Origin: Chlamydiia bacterium
GTDB lineage: Bacteria; Chlamydiota; Chlamydiia; Chlamydiales; SM23-39
Assembly: GCA_016194825.1 (NCBI GenBank)
Contig: JACQAR010000009.1
Location: 1-13,245, forward strand
Length of the DNA: 13,245 bases
Reading direction: 5' to 3'
Position 1 is the first letter of the stretch, and each line of letters begins with the position of its first letter. The position numbers were made by a program, and so were the translations under genes. Positions 6,181 through 12,731 of this stretch are shown here, in pieces. The notes under the pieces were generated by a model. It was not told the DNA's origin and did not search any database. It saw only the letters and a list, made by a program, of their open reading frames with translations.

Positions 6181-7518
6181 ATGAAATACTCTCTTCAGAA
6201 AATTGCCTCATGGTTAGAGGTGCCGTGCAGTCATCTCATTGAAATCACGGGCTACCGGATCGATAGCCGGTTGGTAGAGCCTCAGGATCTTTTTTTTGCC
6301 CTAAAAGGCGAAACAACGGATGGGCATCACCATCTCCAGCAAGCGAAGGAAAAAGGGGCGGTAGCGGCTGTTGTTTCTTCTTCCTATACAGGGCCTGATT
6401 GGGGGTTGGTGTTGATTCAAGTAGATGATCCACTCCTCGCTTTGCAGACTTTGGCACGCCATTCGCTGCAAGAGGAGAAAGAGCTGAAGATCATCGGGGT
6501 AACTGGCTCTGTTGGGAAGACAACTACAAAAGAGTTCATTGCGACGCTGCTGAGTGGCCAGTATAAGACGGGAAAATCGGAGCGCAGTTACAACACCAAG
6601 AGGACTCTTCCCATAACCGTGTTGAATCGCCAAGAAGGGCTTGAAGTATTGGTGTTAGAAATGGGAATGAGCGATCCTGGAGACATCCGGAAATTGGTGG
6701 AGATCGCTCCTCCCGATATTGCTGTCCTCACAAAAGTAGCATTGGCTCACGCGGCCTTTTTCCCGGGGGGAGTAGAAGAAATCGCTCGGGGCAAAATTGA
6801 GATCTTTTCCCACCCGAAAACGAGCTTGGCGATTTTGGATCATGCTTTGCATCATTTCCCTGAAGTAGTGGAAAAAATCGCCCCTCCTAAACTCAGTTTT
6901 TCCATCGACGATCCCAAAGCTGACTATTTCTTGTGTTTGCAGGGAATGGGTGTGATTGATGAGAGAGGCGTGCGGGCCTATCAGTGTGCGCTGCCCTTCC
7001 AACAGCCGCACATTTTGCACAATCTCATCGCGGCCATTGCGCTGGCCCGCTCTTTGAAAATAGAATGGGATGTGATCCATCAACAGCTCCCTCTGTTGCA
7101 GCTGCCCTCTATGCGTTTCGAGCAGTTTGAAAAAAATGGGGTACTTTTCATCAATGATGCGTATAATGCCAACCCCGAATCGATGCGGGCAGCTCTTTCG
7201 AGCCTTCCTGAACCGAAAGAGGGAGGCAAGAAGATCGCAGTATTGGGAACCATGTGTGATTTAGGGAAATTTTCCCATGAGGCGCACTGGGAGGTGGGGC
7301 GTTTGGCGCGTGGGTTGATCGACCATCTTTTAGTGTTGGGAGATGAGGCGGCGCCGCTGTGTAAAGCGTTTCAGGAGAGCCAAAAGCCGGCTGAATTTTT
7401 CTTAGATCCAGATCCATTGGTCAAGCGCTTGAAAGAGTTGATCCGTTTTGGAGATGTGGTGTTGGTAAAAGGTTCTCGTGCAATGAAAATGGAAACTCTT
7501 TTTGAGCAGTTGAAATAA
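6181..7518 (+). CDS. murF: UDP-N-acetylmuramoyl-tripeptide--D-alanyl-D-alanine ligase MurF
   Basis: Last cytoplasmic Mur ligase. It adds D-Ala-D-Ala to UDP-MurNAc-tripeptide with ATP. The 445 residues match the family length. Domain 1 holds the UMAG-binding segment DSRLVEPQDLFFALKGETTDGH (28-49). The ATP loop is GVTGSVGKTTTKE (106-118). The central domain contains NTKRTLPITVLNR (138-150) and VLEMGMSDPGDI (158-169). The C-terminal domain has INDAYNANPESMRAAL (324-339), LGTMCDLGKFSHEAH (355-369) and VKGSRAMKMETL (429-440). It is the first gene of the plus-strand mur cluster, divergent from the 352-residue gene. No good ribosome site precedes the ATG, yet this is the expected N-terminus. The stop TAA abuts the mraY ATG. 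Its presence fits the known ability of chlamydiae to make lipid II. Confidence 0.96.
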   Translation: MKYSLQKIASWLEVPCSHLIEITGYRIDSRLVEPQDLFFALKGETTDGHHHLQQAKEKGAVAAVVSSSYTGPDWGLVLIQVDDPLLALQTLARHSLQEEKELKIIGVTGSVGKTTTKEFIATLLSGQYKTGKSERSYNTKRTLPITVLNRQEGLEVLVLEMGMSDPGDIRKLVEIAPPDIAVLTKVALAHAAFFPGGVEEIARGKIEIFSHPKTSLAILDHALHHFPEVVEKIAPPKLSFSIDDPKADYFLCLQGMGVIDERGVRAYQCALPFQQPHILHNLIAAIALARSLKIEWDVIHQQLPLLQLPSMRFEQFEKNGVLFINDAYNANPESMRAALSSLPEPKEGGKKIAVLGTMCDLGKFSHEAHWEVGRLARGLIDHLLVLGDEAAPLCKAFQESQKPAEFFLDPDPLVKRLKELIRFGDVVLVKGSRAMKMETLFEQLK

Positions 7519-8745
7519 ATGTTATTGCTAATTGTGGAATGGCTCCGTGCGCATAGTTGGAAAGTACCGACTGCATTTACCTATTTTTCTACCCGAATGA
7601 TTCTCTCTGCTGGAACGGCCCTTTTACTTTGTATCTTTCTTGGCCCTCGCTTCATCAAAAAACTCTATGAACTCAAGATCGGTCAGTCGCTCAGAGGAGC
7701 AGAAGAGTGCCCTCTTTTAGCAGAGTTGCATGGGAAGAAAAAAGACACTCCCACCATGGGAGGCATTTTGATTCTCTTCTCCATGAGCGTGGCTCTTTTG
7801 CTCTGGATGGATCTGACCAATATTTTCACCTGGATGCTATTTGCGACAACCTGGGTATTGGGGTGTGTGGGGGGCGTGGATGATTATTTGAAACTCCGCT
7901 TCAAAAACAGCAAAGGATTGAAGGCGAGAAAAAAGATGGTGTGTCAGGTAGGGTTTTCTTCTCTGATCGCTCTCTATCTGCTCTATCCGGGATTTACGAG
8001 CGCATTGAGCGGAAAGAAGTATTTTCGCCCTCCTACGGCCAAAGAGCAAATTGTGCTCCATCCTCCGGGGAAAAAGCCGGTTGTGGCGATGGAGACGCTC
8101 ACAACACAGCAGTATATGGCGCAAATCTATCTTCCCTTTTTCAAGGATCCAGTATTCATTTGGGAAGGATGGTGGAGAGTTGCGTCGTTTCTTCTGATTG
8201 TTCTGGTCATCACAGGCACGTCGAATGCGGTGAATCTCACTGACGGCCTCGATGGATTAGCGGCAGGCTGTTTGGTGATGGTCTCTGTAGTGCTGGCCCT
8301 TTTTGCATTCTTTTCCAACCACATTGATCTCGCTCGTTACCTCAACATCCTCTACATTGAAGGGAGTGGAGAGATTGCTGTCTATCTGTTTGCCCTGGCA
8401 GGGGCGGGGCTGGGCTTTTTGTGGTACAACGGTTACCCAGCACAGGTTTTTATGGGAGATACGGGATCTTTGGCTTTGGGAGGGATCATCGGCGTCTCTT
8501 CTGTGTTGCTGCGGAGGGAAGTGCTACTGGCGCTTGTCGGCGGCATTTTTGTAGCAGAGGCGATGTCTGTGATTCTACAAGTGTGGAGTTATCGCTACCG
8601 AAATAAGAAGAGGATTTTTCTCATTGCCCCTTTGCACCACCACTTTGAATACAAGGGCTGGCCAGAGACAAAAGTAGTCATTCGCTTCTGGATCATTAGT
8701 CTTCTTTTCGCCATCATTGCTGTCGCATCCCTAAAATTACAATGA
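7519..8745 (+). CDS. mraY: Phospho-N-acetylmuramoyl-pentapeptide transferase MraY
   Basis: Polytopic inner-membrane enzyme that transfers phospho-MurNAc-pentapeptide from UDP to undecaprenyl phosphate to form lipid I. Signatures: KKDTPTMGGILI (74-85), GGVDDYLK (118-125, catalytic pair Asp121/Asp122), NAVNLTDGLDGLAAG (236-250, Asp242/Asp245), VFMGDTGSLALGG (310-322, Asp314) and PLHHHFEYKGWPE (371-383, His373-375). About ten hydrophobic segments are visible. At 408 residues it is longer than the usual 360, mostly because of a roughly 40-residue hydrophilic insertion (about 160-202) just before the IYLPFFKD segment, in what should be a periplasmic loop. The ATG directly follows the murF stop, so translation is probably coupled. 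The first three codons give MLL, and no other start is better. Downstream the operon is interrupted by the inverted-repeat region before murD. Confidence 0.97.
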   Translation: MLLLIVEWLRAHSWKVPTAFTYFSTRMILSAGTALLLCIFLGPRFIKKLYELKIGQSLRGAEECPLLAELHGKKKDTPTMGGILILFSMSVALLLWMDLTNIFTWMLFATTWVLGCVGGVDDYLKLRFKNSKGLKARKKMVCQVGFSSLIALYLLYPGFTSALSGKKYFRPPTAKEQIVLHPPGKKPVVAMETLTTQQYMAQIYLPFFKDPVFIWEGWWRVASFLLIVLVITGTSNAVNLTDGLDGLAAGCLVMVSVVLALFAFFSNHIDLARYLNILYIEGSGEIAVYLFALAGAGLGFLWYNGYPAQVFMGDTGSLALGGIIGVSSVLLRREVLLALVGGIFVAEAMSVILQVWSYRYRNKKRIFLIAPLHHHFEYKGWPETKVVIRFWIISLLFAIIAVASLKLQ

Positions 8746-8785
8746 AGTTGAGTTGTGGAAGAGGGGTGTCTGTGGAGAGGGCTTG

Positions 8786-9004
8786 GGTTGCTGAATAGGC
8801 AGTCGGGGACAAAATTGTCCCCCGCTGGCCCCTTGCGCCTCATCTCGCTTTGCCAAATCGTGTGCTCGTCGGGAGGGCGTGCGCAGCACAGCCCCCCATC
8901 GCCTCTAAGAGAGGCTCTCCTGCGCTACGATTTCGCTTTGCGATCTGAGTCGGCGGGCTGGCTCATGCACTCGCAGTCCCTGCTCGTGTCGTGAGCCAGG
9001 ACGA
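8786..9004 (+). repeat. Left 219-bp arm of the inverted repeat, a string of hairpins
   Basis: Matches the reverse complement of 9357-9575 at 209 of 219 positions without gaps. Local hairpins within it: 8805-8822 (GGGGACAA, AA, TTGTCCCC); 8871-8897 (GC-rich stem with an inner GTGC/GCAC stem); 8901-8915 (GCCTCT, AAG, AGAGGC); 8933-8943 (TCGC, TTT, GCGA); and 8960-8997 (GGCTCA/TGAGCC enclosing CAC/GTG and GCAG/CTGC). The sequence is GC-rich compared with the neighbouring genes. Reading frames across it in both arms are shadows of the repeat. Confidence 0.9.
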
Positions 9005-9099
9005 ACAAGTTGCTGCAAAAGTCCAATGTATACTGATCGTGATTCAAAAATCGGTTCTGCCGGCGTCGGACAGCCACCGCTTTTGAGCCCGTCTGCATC

Positions 9100-9121
9100 G
9101 CTCAACTTATTCAAGTTGAGC
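9100..9121. repeat. Perfect hairpin in the centre of the inverted-repeat element
   Basis: GCTCAACTT (9100-9108) pairs exactly with AAGTTGAGC (9113-9121) around ATTC. No U-run follows on the plus strand (CTGCTTCGG), so it is not an obvious terminator. It may be a structural part of the element. Confidence 0.75.
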
Positions 9122-9149
9122 TGCTTCGGCGCCGGCTTCGCCTGGCTTA

Positions 9150-9182
9150 AAATCGGGGCGCCTCCTTGGCATCTCCCGATTT
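9150..9182. repeat. Second hairpin in the centre of the element
   Basis: AAATCGGG (9150-9157) pairs exactly with CCCGATTT (9175-9182), enclosing 17 bases. It lies 28 bp after the 9100-9121 hairpin. No strong T-tract follows. It shows that the centre is also rich in secondary structure. Confidence 0.6.
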
Positions 9183-9356
9183 CTGAATCTCTCTCAGTAT
9201 AAAGCTGCTTTACATTCACAGAGAGCGCTTTCACTTTTTTGGAGAACATAAATGTTTCATTGACTACATGGTTTGTGTGCAAGAGGTCTATTCTGAACGC
9301 TTTTTCTGACATGGAGTGTCCCGAATATTGGGGAAAAATGGTTAGCAACATAAATC

Positions 9357-9575
9357 TCGTCCTGGCTCACGACATGAGCAGGGACTGCGAATGCATGAGC
9401 CAGCCCGCCGACTCAGATCGCAAAGCAAAATCGTAGCACAGGAGAGCCTCTCTTAGAGGCGATGGGGGGCTGTGCTTTGCACGCCCCTCCGACGAGCACA
9501 CGATTTGGCGAAGCGAGATGAGTCGCAAGGGGCCAGCGGGGGACAATTTTGTCCCCGACTGCCTATTCAGCAACC
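9357..9575 (-). repeat. Right 219-bp arm of the inverted repeat
   Basis: Reverse complement of the left arm with 10 substitutions (8 transitions, 2 transversions). In left-arm coordinates the differences lie at 8838, 8851, 8873, 8874, 8883, 8884, 8923, 8934, 8970 and 8986. Six of them fall in the two largest hairpins and leave the pairing intact. It ends 80 bp before the murD ATG. Confidence 0.9.
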
Positions 9576-9590
9576 TAACCCTTCTCAACC

Positions 9591-9620
9591 AAAAGCTTTC
9601 TTCACAAAAAGCTCTCTTCA
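9591..9620. repeat. Short tandem direct repeat upstream of murD
   Basis: AAAAGCTTTCTTCA (9591-9604) is repeated as AAAAGCTCTCTTCA (9607-9620) with one mismatch and a period of 16 bp. It lies between the inverted-repeat element and murD. It could be a slippage product or a pair of regulator half-sites; nothing more can be said. Confidence 0.55.
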
Positions 9621-9655
9621 GAAAACTCGTACATGGCGTAATGTTGATATAGATT

Positions 9656-10918
9656 ATGCGACAAAAAGCTTTGGTATTGGGGTTGGGAGTCAGCGGCAGA
9701 TCGAGCGCCGCTTTTCTGCAAAAACAGGGCTTTCAGGTCATTGGCGCCGACAAGGCGGCTGATCCTTTGCGCTCCGATCCACAGATCGCAAAACTTGTAT
9801 CAGAAGGAATGGAACTGGTCCCAGACACAGAGTGGGTATCTTGTCAGCTCGTCATCTTGTCTCCCGGGATCCCTCCCACCCATCCTCTCGTTCTCAAGGC
9901 GGCTGAAAATCAAATAGAAGTTGTGGGAGAAGCAGAGCTCGCTATTCGCTATCTTCGGAATCGGTGCATTGGCATTACAGGAACAAATGGGAAGACGACG
10001 ACGTCCATGCTGGTGAGCCACATTTTGCAAAGCGCAGGCAAAAAAGCGCGCGCTGTCGGCAATATTGGCCTGAGTTTGACTGAATATTTATTGCAGGCTG
10101 ACCCGGAAGAAATTTTAGTGGTCGAATTGAGTTCTTTCCAACTCGAGACCATGAAGAGTGCAGTTTTTGAAATAGGGGCCATCTTAAACATCACTCCCAA
10201 CCACCTCAATTGGCATCCCGACATGCTGAGCTACGCAAAGGCGAAAATCCAACTGGCACGCTGTCTCAGAGCAGATGGAGAGCTTTTTCTCTCCCCACAG
10301 GTCGCAGAGGATTATGGAGCTTCAATGGGGCGACACTATTCTATTTTTGATCGAAAAATGGTTGCGCTGAACTCTCAGCTCAGCTATATCAAGAAGGGAC
10401 TGCCGGAGCCAGAGAATATTGCGGCTGCTTTTGCAGTTTGCCGCCGATTGGGCGTGCCGGATGAAACGGCTGCAAGAGCTTTAGAAAGCTTTCGGAAGCC
10501 CCCCCATCGGATCGAATGGGTCGCTGATATTGCAGGCGTTTCGTATTACAACGATAGCAAGGCGAGCAATATTCATGCTGTGATGCACGCGGTGAGCCTT
10601 TTTGAGCCACCTCTTGTGCTGCTTGTGGGAGGTGTGCACAAAGGCGCCTCGTATCTTCCCTGGATCGAAGCGTTCCGAGGGAAAGTAGATCGGATCATCG
10701 CATTCGGGGAAGCCTCCGCCCAAATGGAGGTAGAATTAGCTGCTGCATACCCATTTGCAAGGGCCCAAGACCTTGAGGAGGCGGTGCGCAAAGCAGCTAA
10801 AATCCAAGAGCCGCCTTATACGGTGCTCTTGTCGCCGGGATGTTCGAGTTACGACCAGTTCCGCAGTTATGAACATAGAGGGGAAGAATTTAAGAGAATG
10901 GTGAGAGGGTTTCAATGA
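9656..10918 (+). CDS. murD: UDP-N-acetylmuramoylalanine--D-glutamate ligase MurD
   Basis: Cytoplasmic ligase that adds D-Glu to UDP-MurNAc-L-Ala with ATP. At 420 residues it is a little short for the family (about 440). Motifs: VLGLGVSGRSSA (7-18, UDP-binding Rossmann start), LSPGIPPTHP (68-77), GITGTNGKTTTSM (106-118, ATP loop), VVELSSFQLE (155-164), NITPNHLNWHPDMLSYAKAK (178-197, including the Lys expected to be carbamylated), HRIEWV (284-289), NDSKASNIHA (299-308) and LLSPGCSSYDQFRSYEHRGEEFK (391-413). A stop codon lies just upstream in frame, so the ATG at 9656 is the first possible ATG start. No ribosome site is evident. The inverted-repeat element separates it from mraY, so it may need its own promoter. 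Its stop overlaps the next gene by ATGA. Confidence 0.96.
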   Translation: MRQKALVLGLGVSGRSSAAFLQKQGFQVIGADKAADPLRSDPQIAKLVSEGMELVPDTEWVSCQLVILSPGIPPTHPLVLKAAENQIEVVGEAELAIRYLRNRCIGITGTNGKTTTSMLVSHILQSAGKKARAVGNIGLSLTEYLLQADPEEILVVELSSFQLETMKSAVFEIGAILNITPNHLNWHPDMLSYAKAKIQLARCLRADGELFLSPQVAEDYGASMGRHYSIFDRKMVALNSQLSYIKKGLPEPENIAAAFAVCRRLGVPDETAARALESFRKPPHRIEWVADIAGVSYYNDSKASNIHAVMHAVSLFEPPLVLLVGGVHKGASYLPWIEAFRGKVDRIIAFGEASAQMEVELAAAYPFARAQDLEEAVRKAAKIQEPPYTVLLSPGCSSYDQFRSYEHRGEEFKRMVRGFQ

Positions 10919-11607
10919 TGGACCGAAAAAAGACGATATGGATTGCAGTCTTGATCAATGCGGGGTTGCTTGTTGTATTATTCATTGCGGCATTAACCAC
11001 AGAGGAAGAGACAGCAGTTCCAATGGCCGAACTGCAAAAAGTGCAAGAAGAGGCGCCCCTTTTTAAGGAGATCGATCTCTCGGTAAGGCCTCCTCTACAA
11101 GCGCAAATGGAGATACCGACGATTGAGACGCTAGCGGAGATGCCTGCTATGGCTGCGCTCCCTCCTCTTGTCCTGCCTGCAGCTCCTGTAGAAACACCCC
11201 CCGCGATCCTCCAGCCATCTCCAGCAGCATCAAAATACCGAGAAGTGGCTGTAAAAAAAGGGGACAGCTTAGACAAAATTGCAAAAGCAAACCAGACCAC
11301 TATCGACGAGCTCATCCAGTGCAATCACTTATCGAGTACCTTCTTGAAAGTGGGCCAAGTGCTGAAAGTTCCGACTGGAAAGACAGTCGCTTCAGCAACT
11401 CCTGCGCGCCAGCTACCTTCTAAACCTGCCGCTACTGCAGCGGACAATAGCGCGGAATATTACACCGTTAAAGTGGGTGACAATCCCTGGACCATTGCAA
11501 TGAAACACCACATGAAAGTGGATGAGTTGTTGAAGCTCAATGGACTCAGTGATGAAAAAGCGCGTAAGCTCAAACCGGGCGATCGCCTGAGGATCAAGCA
11601 TCCCTAA
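10915..11607 (+). CDS. nlpD: Membrane-anchored protein with two LysM domains (chlamydial NlpD type)
   Basis: A 230-residue protein anchored by a single N-terminal hydrophobic helix (about 8-27) with the bulk in the periplasm. A Pro/Ala/Glu-rich stretch (30-105) leads to LysM 1 (YREVAVKKGDSLDKIAKAN, about 108-126, up to VLKVP at 153). A linker is followed by LysM 2 (YYTVKVGDNPWTIAMKHH, 182-199, up to LRIKHP). LysM domains bind the GlcNAc-X-GlcNAc face of glycans, so it probably binds nascent peptidoglycan at the division site. No M23 (LytM) domain or catalytic zinc motif is present, unlike enterobacterial NlpD; the symbol follows the usual name of the gene at this position in Chlamydia. There are two tandem ATG codons (10915, 10918); the first overlaps the murD stop, indicating translational coupling. 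ftsW follows after 14 nt. Confidence 0.88.
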   Translation: MMDRKKTIWIAVLINAGLLVVLFIAALTTEEETAVPMAELQKVQEEAPLFKEIDLSVRPPLQAQMEIPTIETLAEMPAMAALPPLVLPAAPVETPPAILQPSPAASKYREVAVKKGDSLDKIAKANQTTIDELIQCNHLSSTFLKVGQVLKVPTGKTVASATPARQLPSKPAATAADNSAEYYTVKVGDNPWTIAMKHHMKVDELLKLNGLSDEKARKLKPGDRLRIKHP

Positions 11608-11621
11608 AATGAGAGGACGGA

Positions 11622-12731
11622 GTGTCCCGCATTGCCATCTGGCTCATCACCTCAGTGGCCCTTATCTTTTCACTGGGACTGGTGATGATCTACAATACTA
11701 CCGCAGCTGAAATCATCGATCATCTCGATACCGCTAGCCTCCATGCCGCGCTTGTGAAACAGGGGCTTTATGGTTGTGTCGGACTGGGATTGGGGTGGAT
11801 TGCTTATAGCTGTGGATATGAGTGGATCTTAAGACACAGCGTTTTTTTGCTCATTTTAACAACTGTGCTCCTCATTCTTGTCTTCATTCCAGGCATTGGC
11901 TTGCACATCAATGGAGCGCGCCGCTGGATCGGGCTTTTTGGCTACTCGTTTCAGCCCTCTGAGTCTGTGAAAATCTTAATCCCGGCTGTCTACATCCATT
12001 GGGTTACGAAGAGAGAAACAGCCATCGATTTTGCTGCGTTTTTTAAATTATTGGCTGCTTTTGCCATCCCGATGGGACTGATTCTCATGGAGCCCGACAC
12101 GGGGACTACCATTCTGATTTGTACGCTCCTGGTGGCTCTGTTTTTCTTGACGCGCATCCGTCTGTTCTATTGGGGAGTGCCGCTAGCGATTTTAGTCGGG
12201 TTAGGAGTGGTTGTCGCCTCGCAAATGCCCCATGTGCGGAGCCGCTTGCAAGTCTATCTCCATCCAGAGCTGGATTTGAGAGGAAAAGGGCATCAGCCCC
12301 ACCAAGCAAAGATTGCCGCGGGATCAGGACAACTCTTCGGACGAGGGATTGGGGAGAGCTTGCAAAAACTCAATTATTTGCCAGAGGCGAGAAGCGACTA
12401 TATCGCAGCGATCTATGCTGAAGAGACCGGATTCATCGGCATTTTGCTCCTCATCGGCCTTTATGCCTCATTGGGGCTTGCGGGGATTTTTATCGCCTTG
12501 GGAGCGAAGGATCGGGAAGGATTTCTCTTGGCTGCCATCCTCACTTTTTCAATCGCCATTCAGAGCTTTTTGAATCTCGGCATCGTCTCGACCCTATTGC
12601 CCAGTAAGGGGATGACCCTCCCTTTTTTTTCGCAGGGGGGGACCTCATTGATGGTGAACCTGATTGCCCTCTTTATCCTTCTCGACATTGCACGAAAAAC
12701 GGAGGCGGTCTCTCATGAACAAGTGCATTAA
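11622..12731 (+). CDS. ftsW: SEDS-family peptidoglycan glycosyltransferase FtsW
   Basis: Polytopic inner-membrane protein of the SEDS family. It polymerises lipid II glycan chains, normally with a class B PBP at the septum. The 369 residues carry about ten membrane segments. Signatures: NGARRWIGLFGYSFQPSE (97-114), MEPDTGTTILI (156-166), HQAKIAAGSGQLFGRGIGES (227-246), QKLNYLPEARSDYIAAIYAEETGFIG (248-273, with Asp259 at the proposed catalytic SEDS position) and LPSKGMTLPFFSQGGTSLM (326-344). The start is GTG, preceded by GAGAGG six bases upstream; an ATG at 11609 is out of frame. FtsW is chosen over RodA because of its place between the mur genes and murG; chlamydiae also carry RodA. It overlaps murG by 17 bp. 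Confidence 0.93.
   Translation: MSRIAIWLITSVALIFSLGLVMIYNTTAAEIIDHLDTASLHAALVKQGLYGCVGLGLGWIAYSCGYEWILRHSVFLLILTTVLLILVFIPGIGLHINGARRWIGLFGYSFQPSESVKILIPAVYIHWVTKRETAIDFAAFFKLLAAFAIPMGLILMEPDTGTTILICTLLVALFFLTRIRLFYWGVPLAILVGLGVVVASQMPHVRSRLQVYLHPELDLRGKGHQPHQAKIAAGSGQLFGRGIGESLQKLNYLPEARSDYIAAIYAEETGFIGILLLIGLYASLGLAGIFIALGAKDREGFLLAAILTFSIAIQSFLNLGIVSTLLPSKGMTLPFFSQGGTSLMVNLIALFILLDIARKTEAVSHEQVH

Larger units (their letters stand above)
8786..9575. mobile_element. Large inverted-repeat element between mraY and murD, no transposase
   Basis: The 910 bp between mraY (stop 8745) and murD (start 9656) hold no credible gene. Most of it is a symmetrical structure: arm 8786-9004, a 352-bp centre, and arm 9357-9575 in inverted orientation. 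Weaker similarity continues about 8-10 bp outside both outer ends. The rest of the cluster is packed with almost no spacing, so an insertion is likely. No transposase, target duplication or attachment site is visible. It may be a non-autonomous mobile repeat (MITE-like) or two copies of a structured repeat inserted head to head. The flanks 8746-8785 and 9576-9655 show nothing but a short direct repeat (9591-9620). Confidence 0.55.

Noticed and set aside
6655..7083. 142-codon minus-strand frame inside murF
   Set aside because: It is fully antisense to conserved MurF motifs.
8805..8822. GGGGACAA/TTGTCCCC hairpin as mraY terminator
   Set aside because: The stem is good but it is followed by CGCTGG rather than a T-tract. 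It is also present in the other arm, so it is better seen as part of the repeat.
8755..8994. Open frame in the left arm, with a matching frame in the right arm (9588-9367)
   Set aside because: The two peptides are alike only because the arms are inverted copies. Most of each frame is hairpin DNA and neither has translation signals.
6143..9324. TTCTGACA-N13-ATATTGG seen both before murF (6143) and in the repeat centre (9304)
   Set aside because: It could look like a shared promoter, but the -35 to -10 spacing is too short and a single coincidence of this size is plausible in 13 kb.
8905..9351. 148-codon minus-strand frame in the inverted-repeat region
   Set aside because: It runs from the centre into the left arm, has no ribosome site, shows no recognisable domain and is Arg/Ser/Pro-rich as expected of GC-rich hairpin DNA read as codons.
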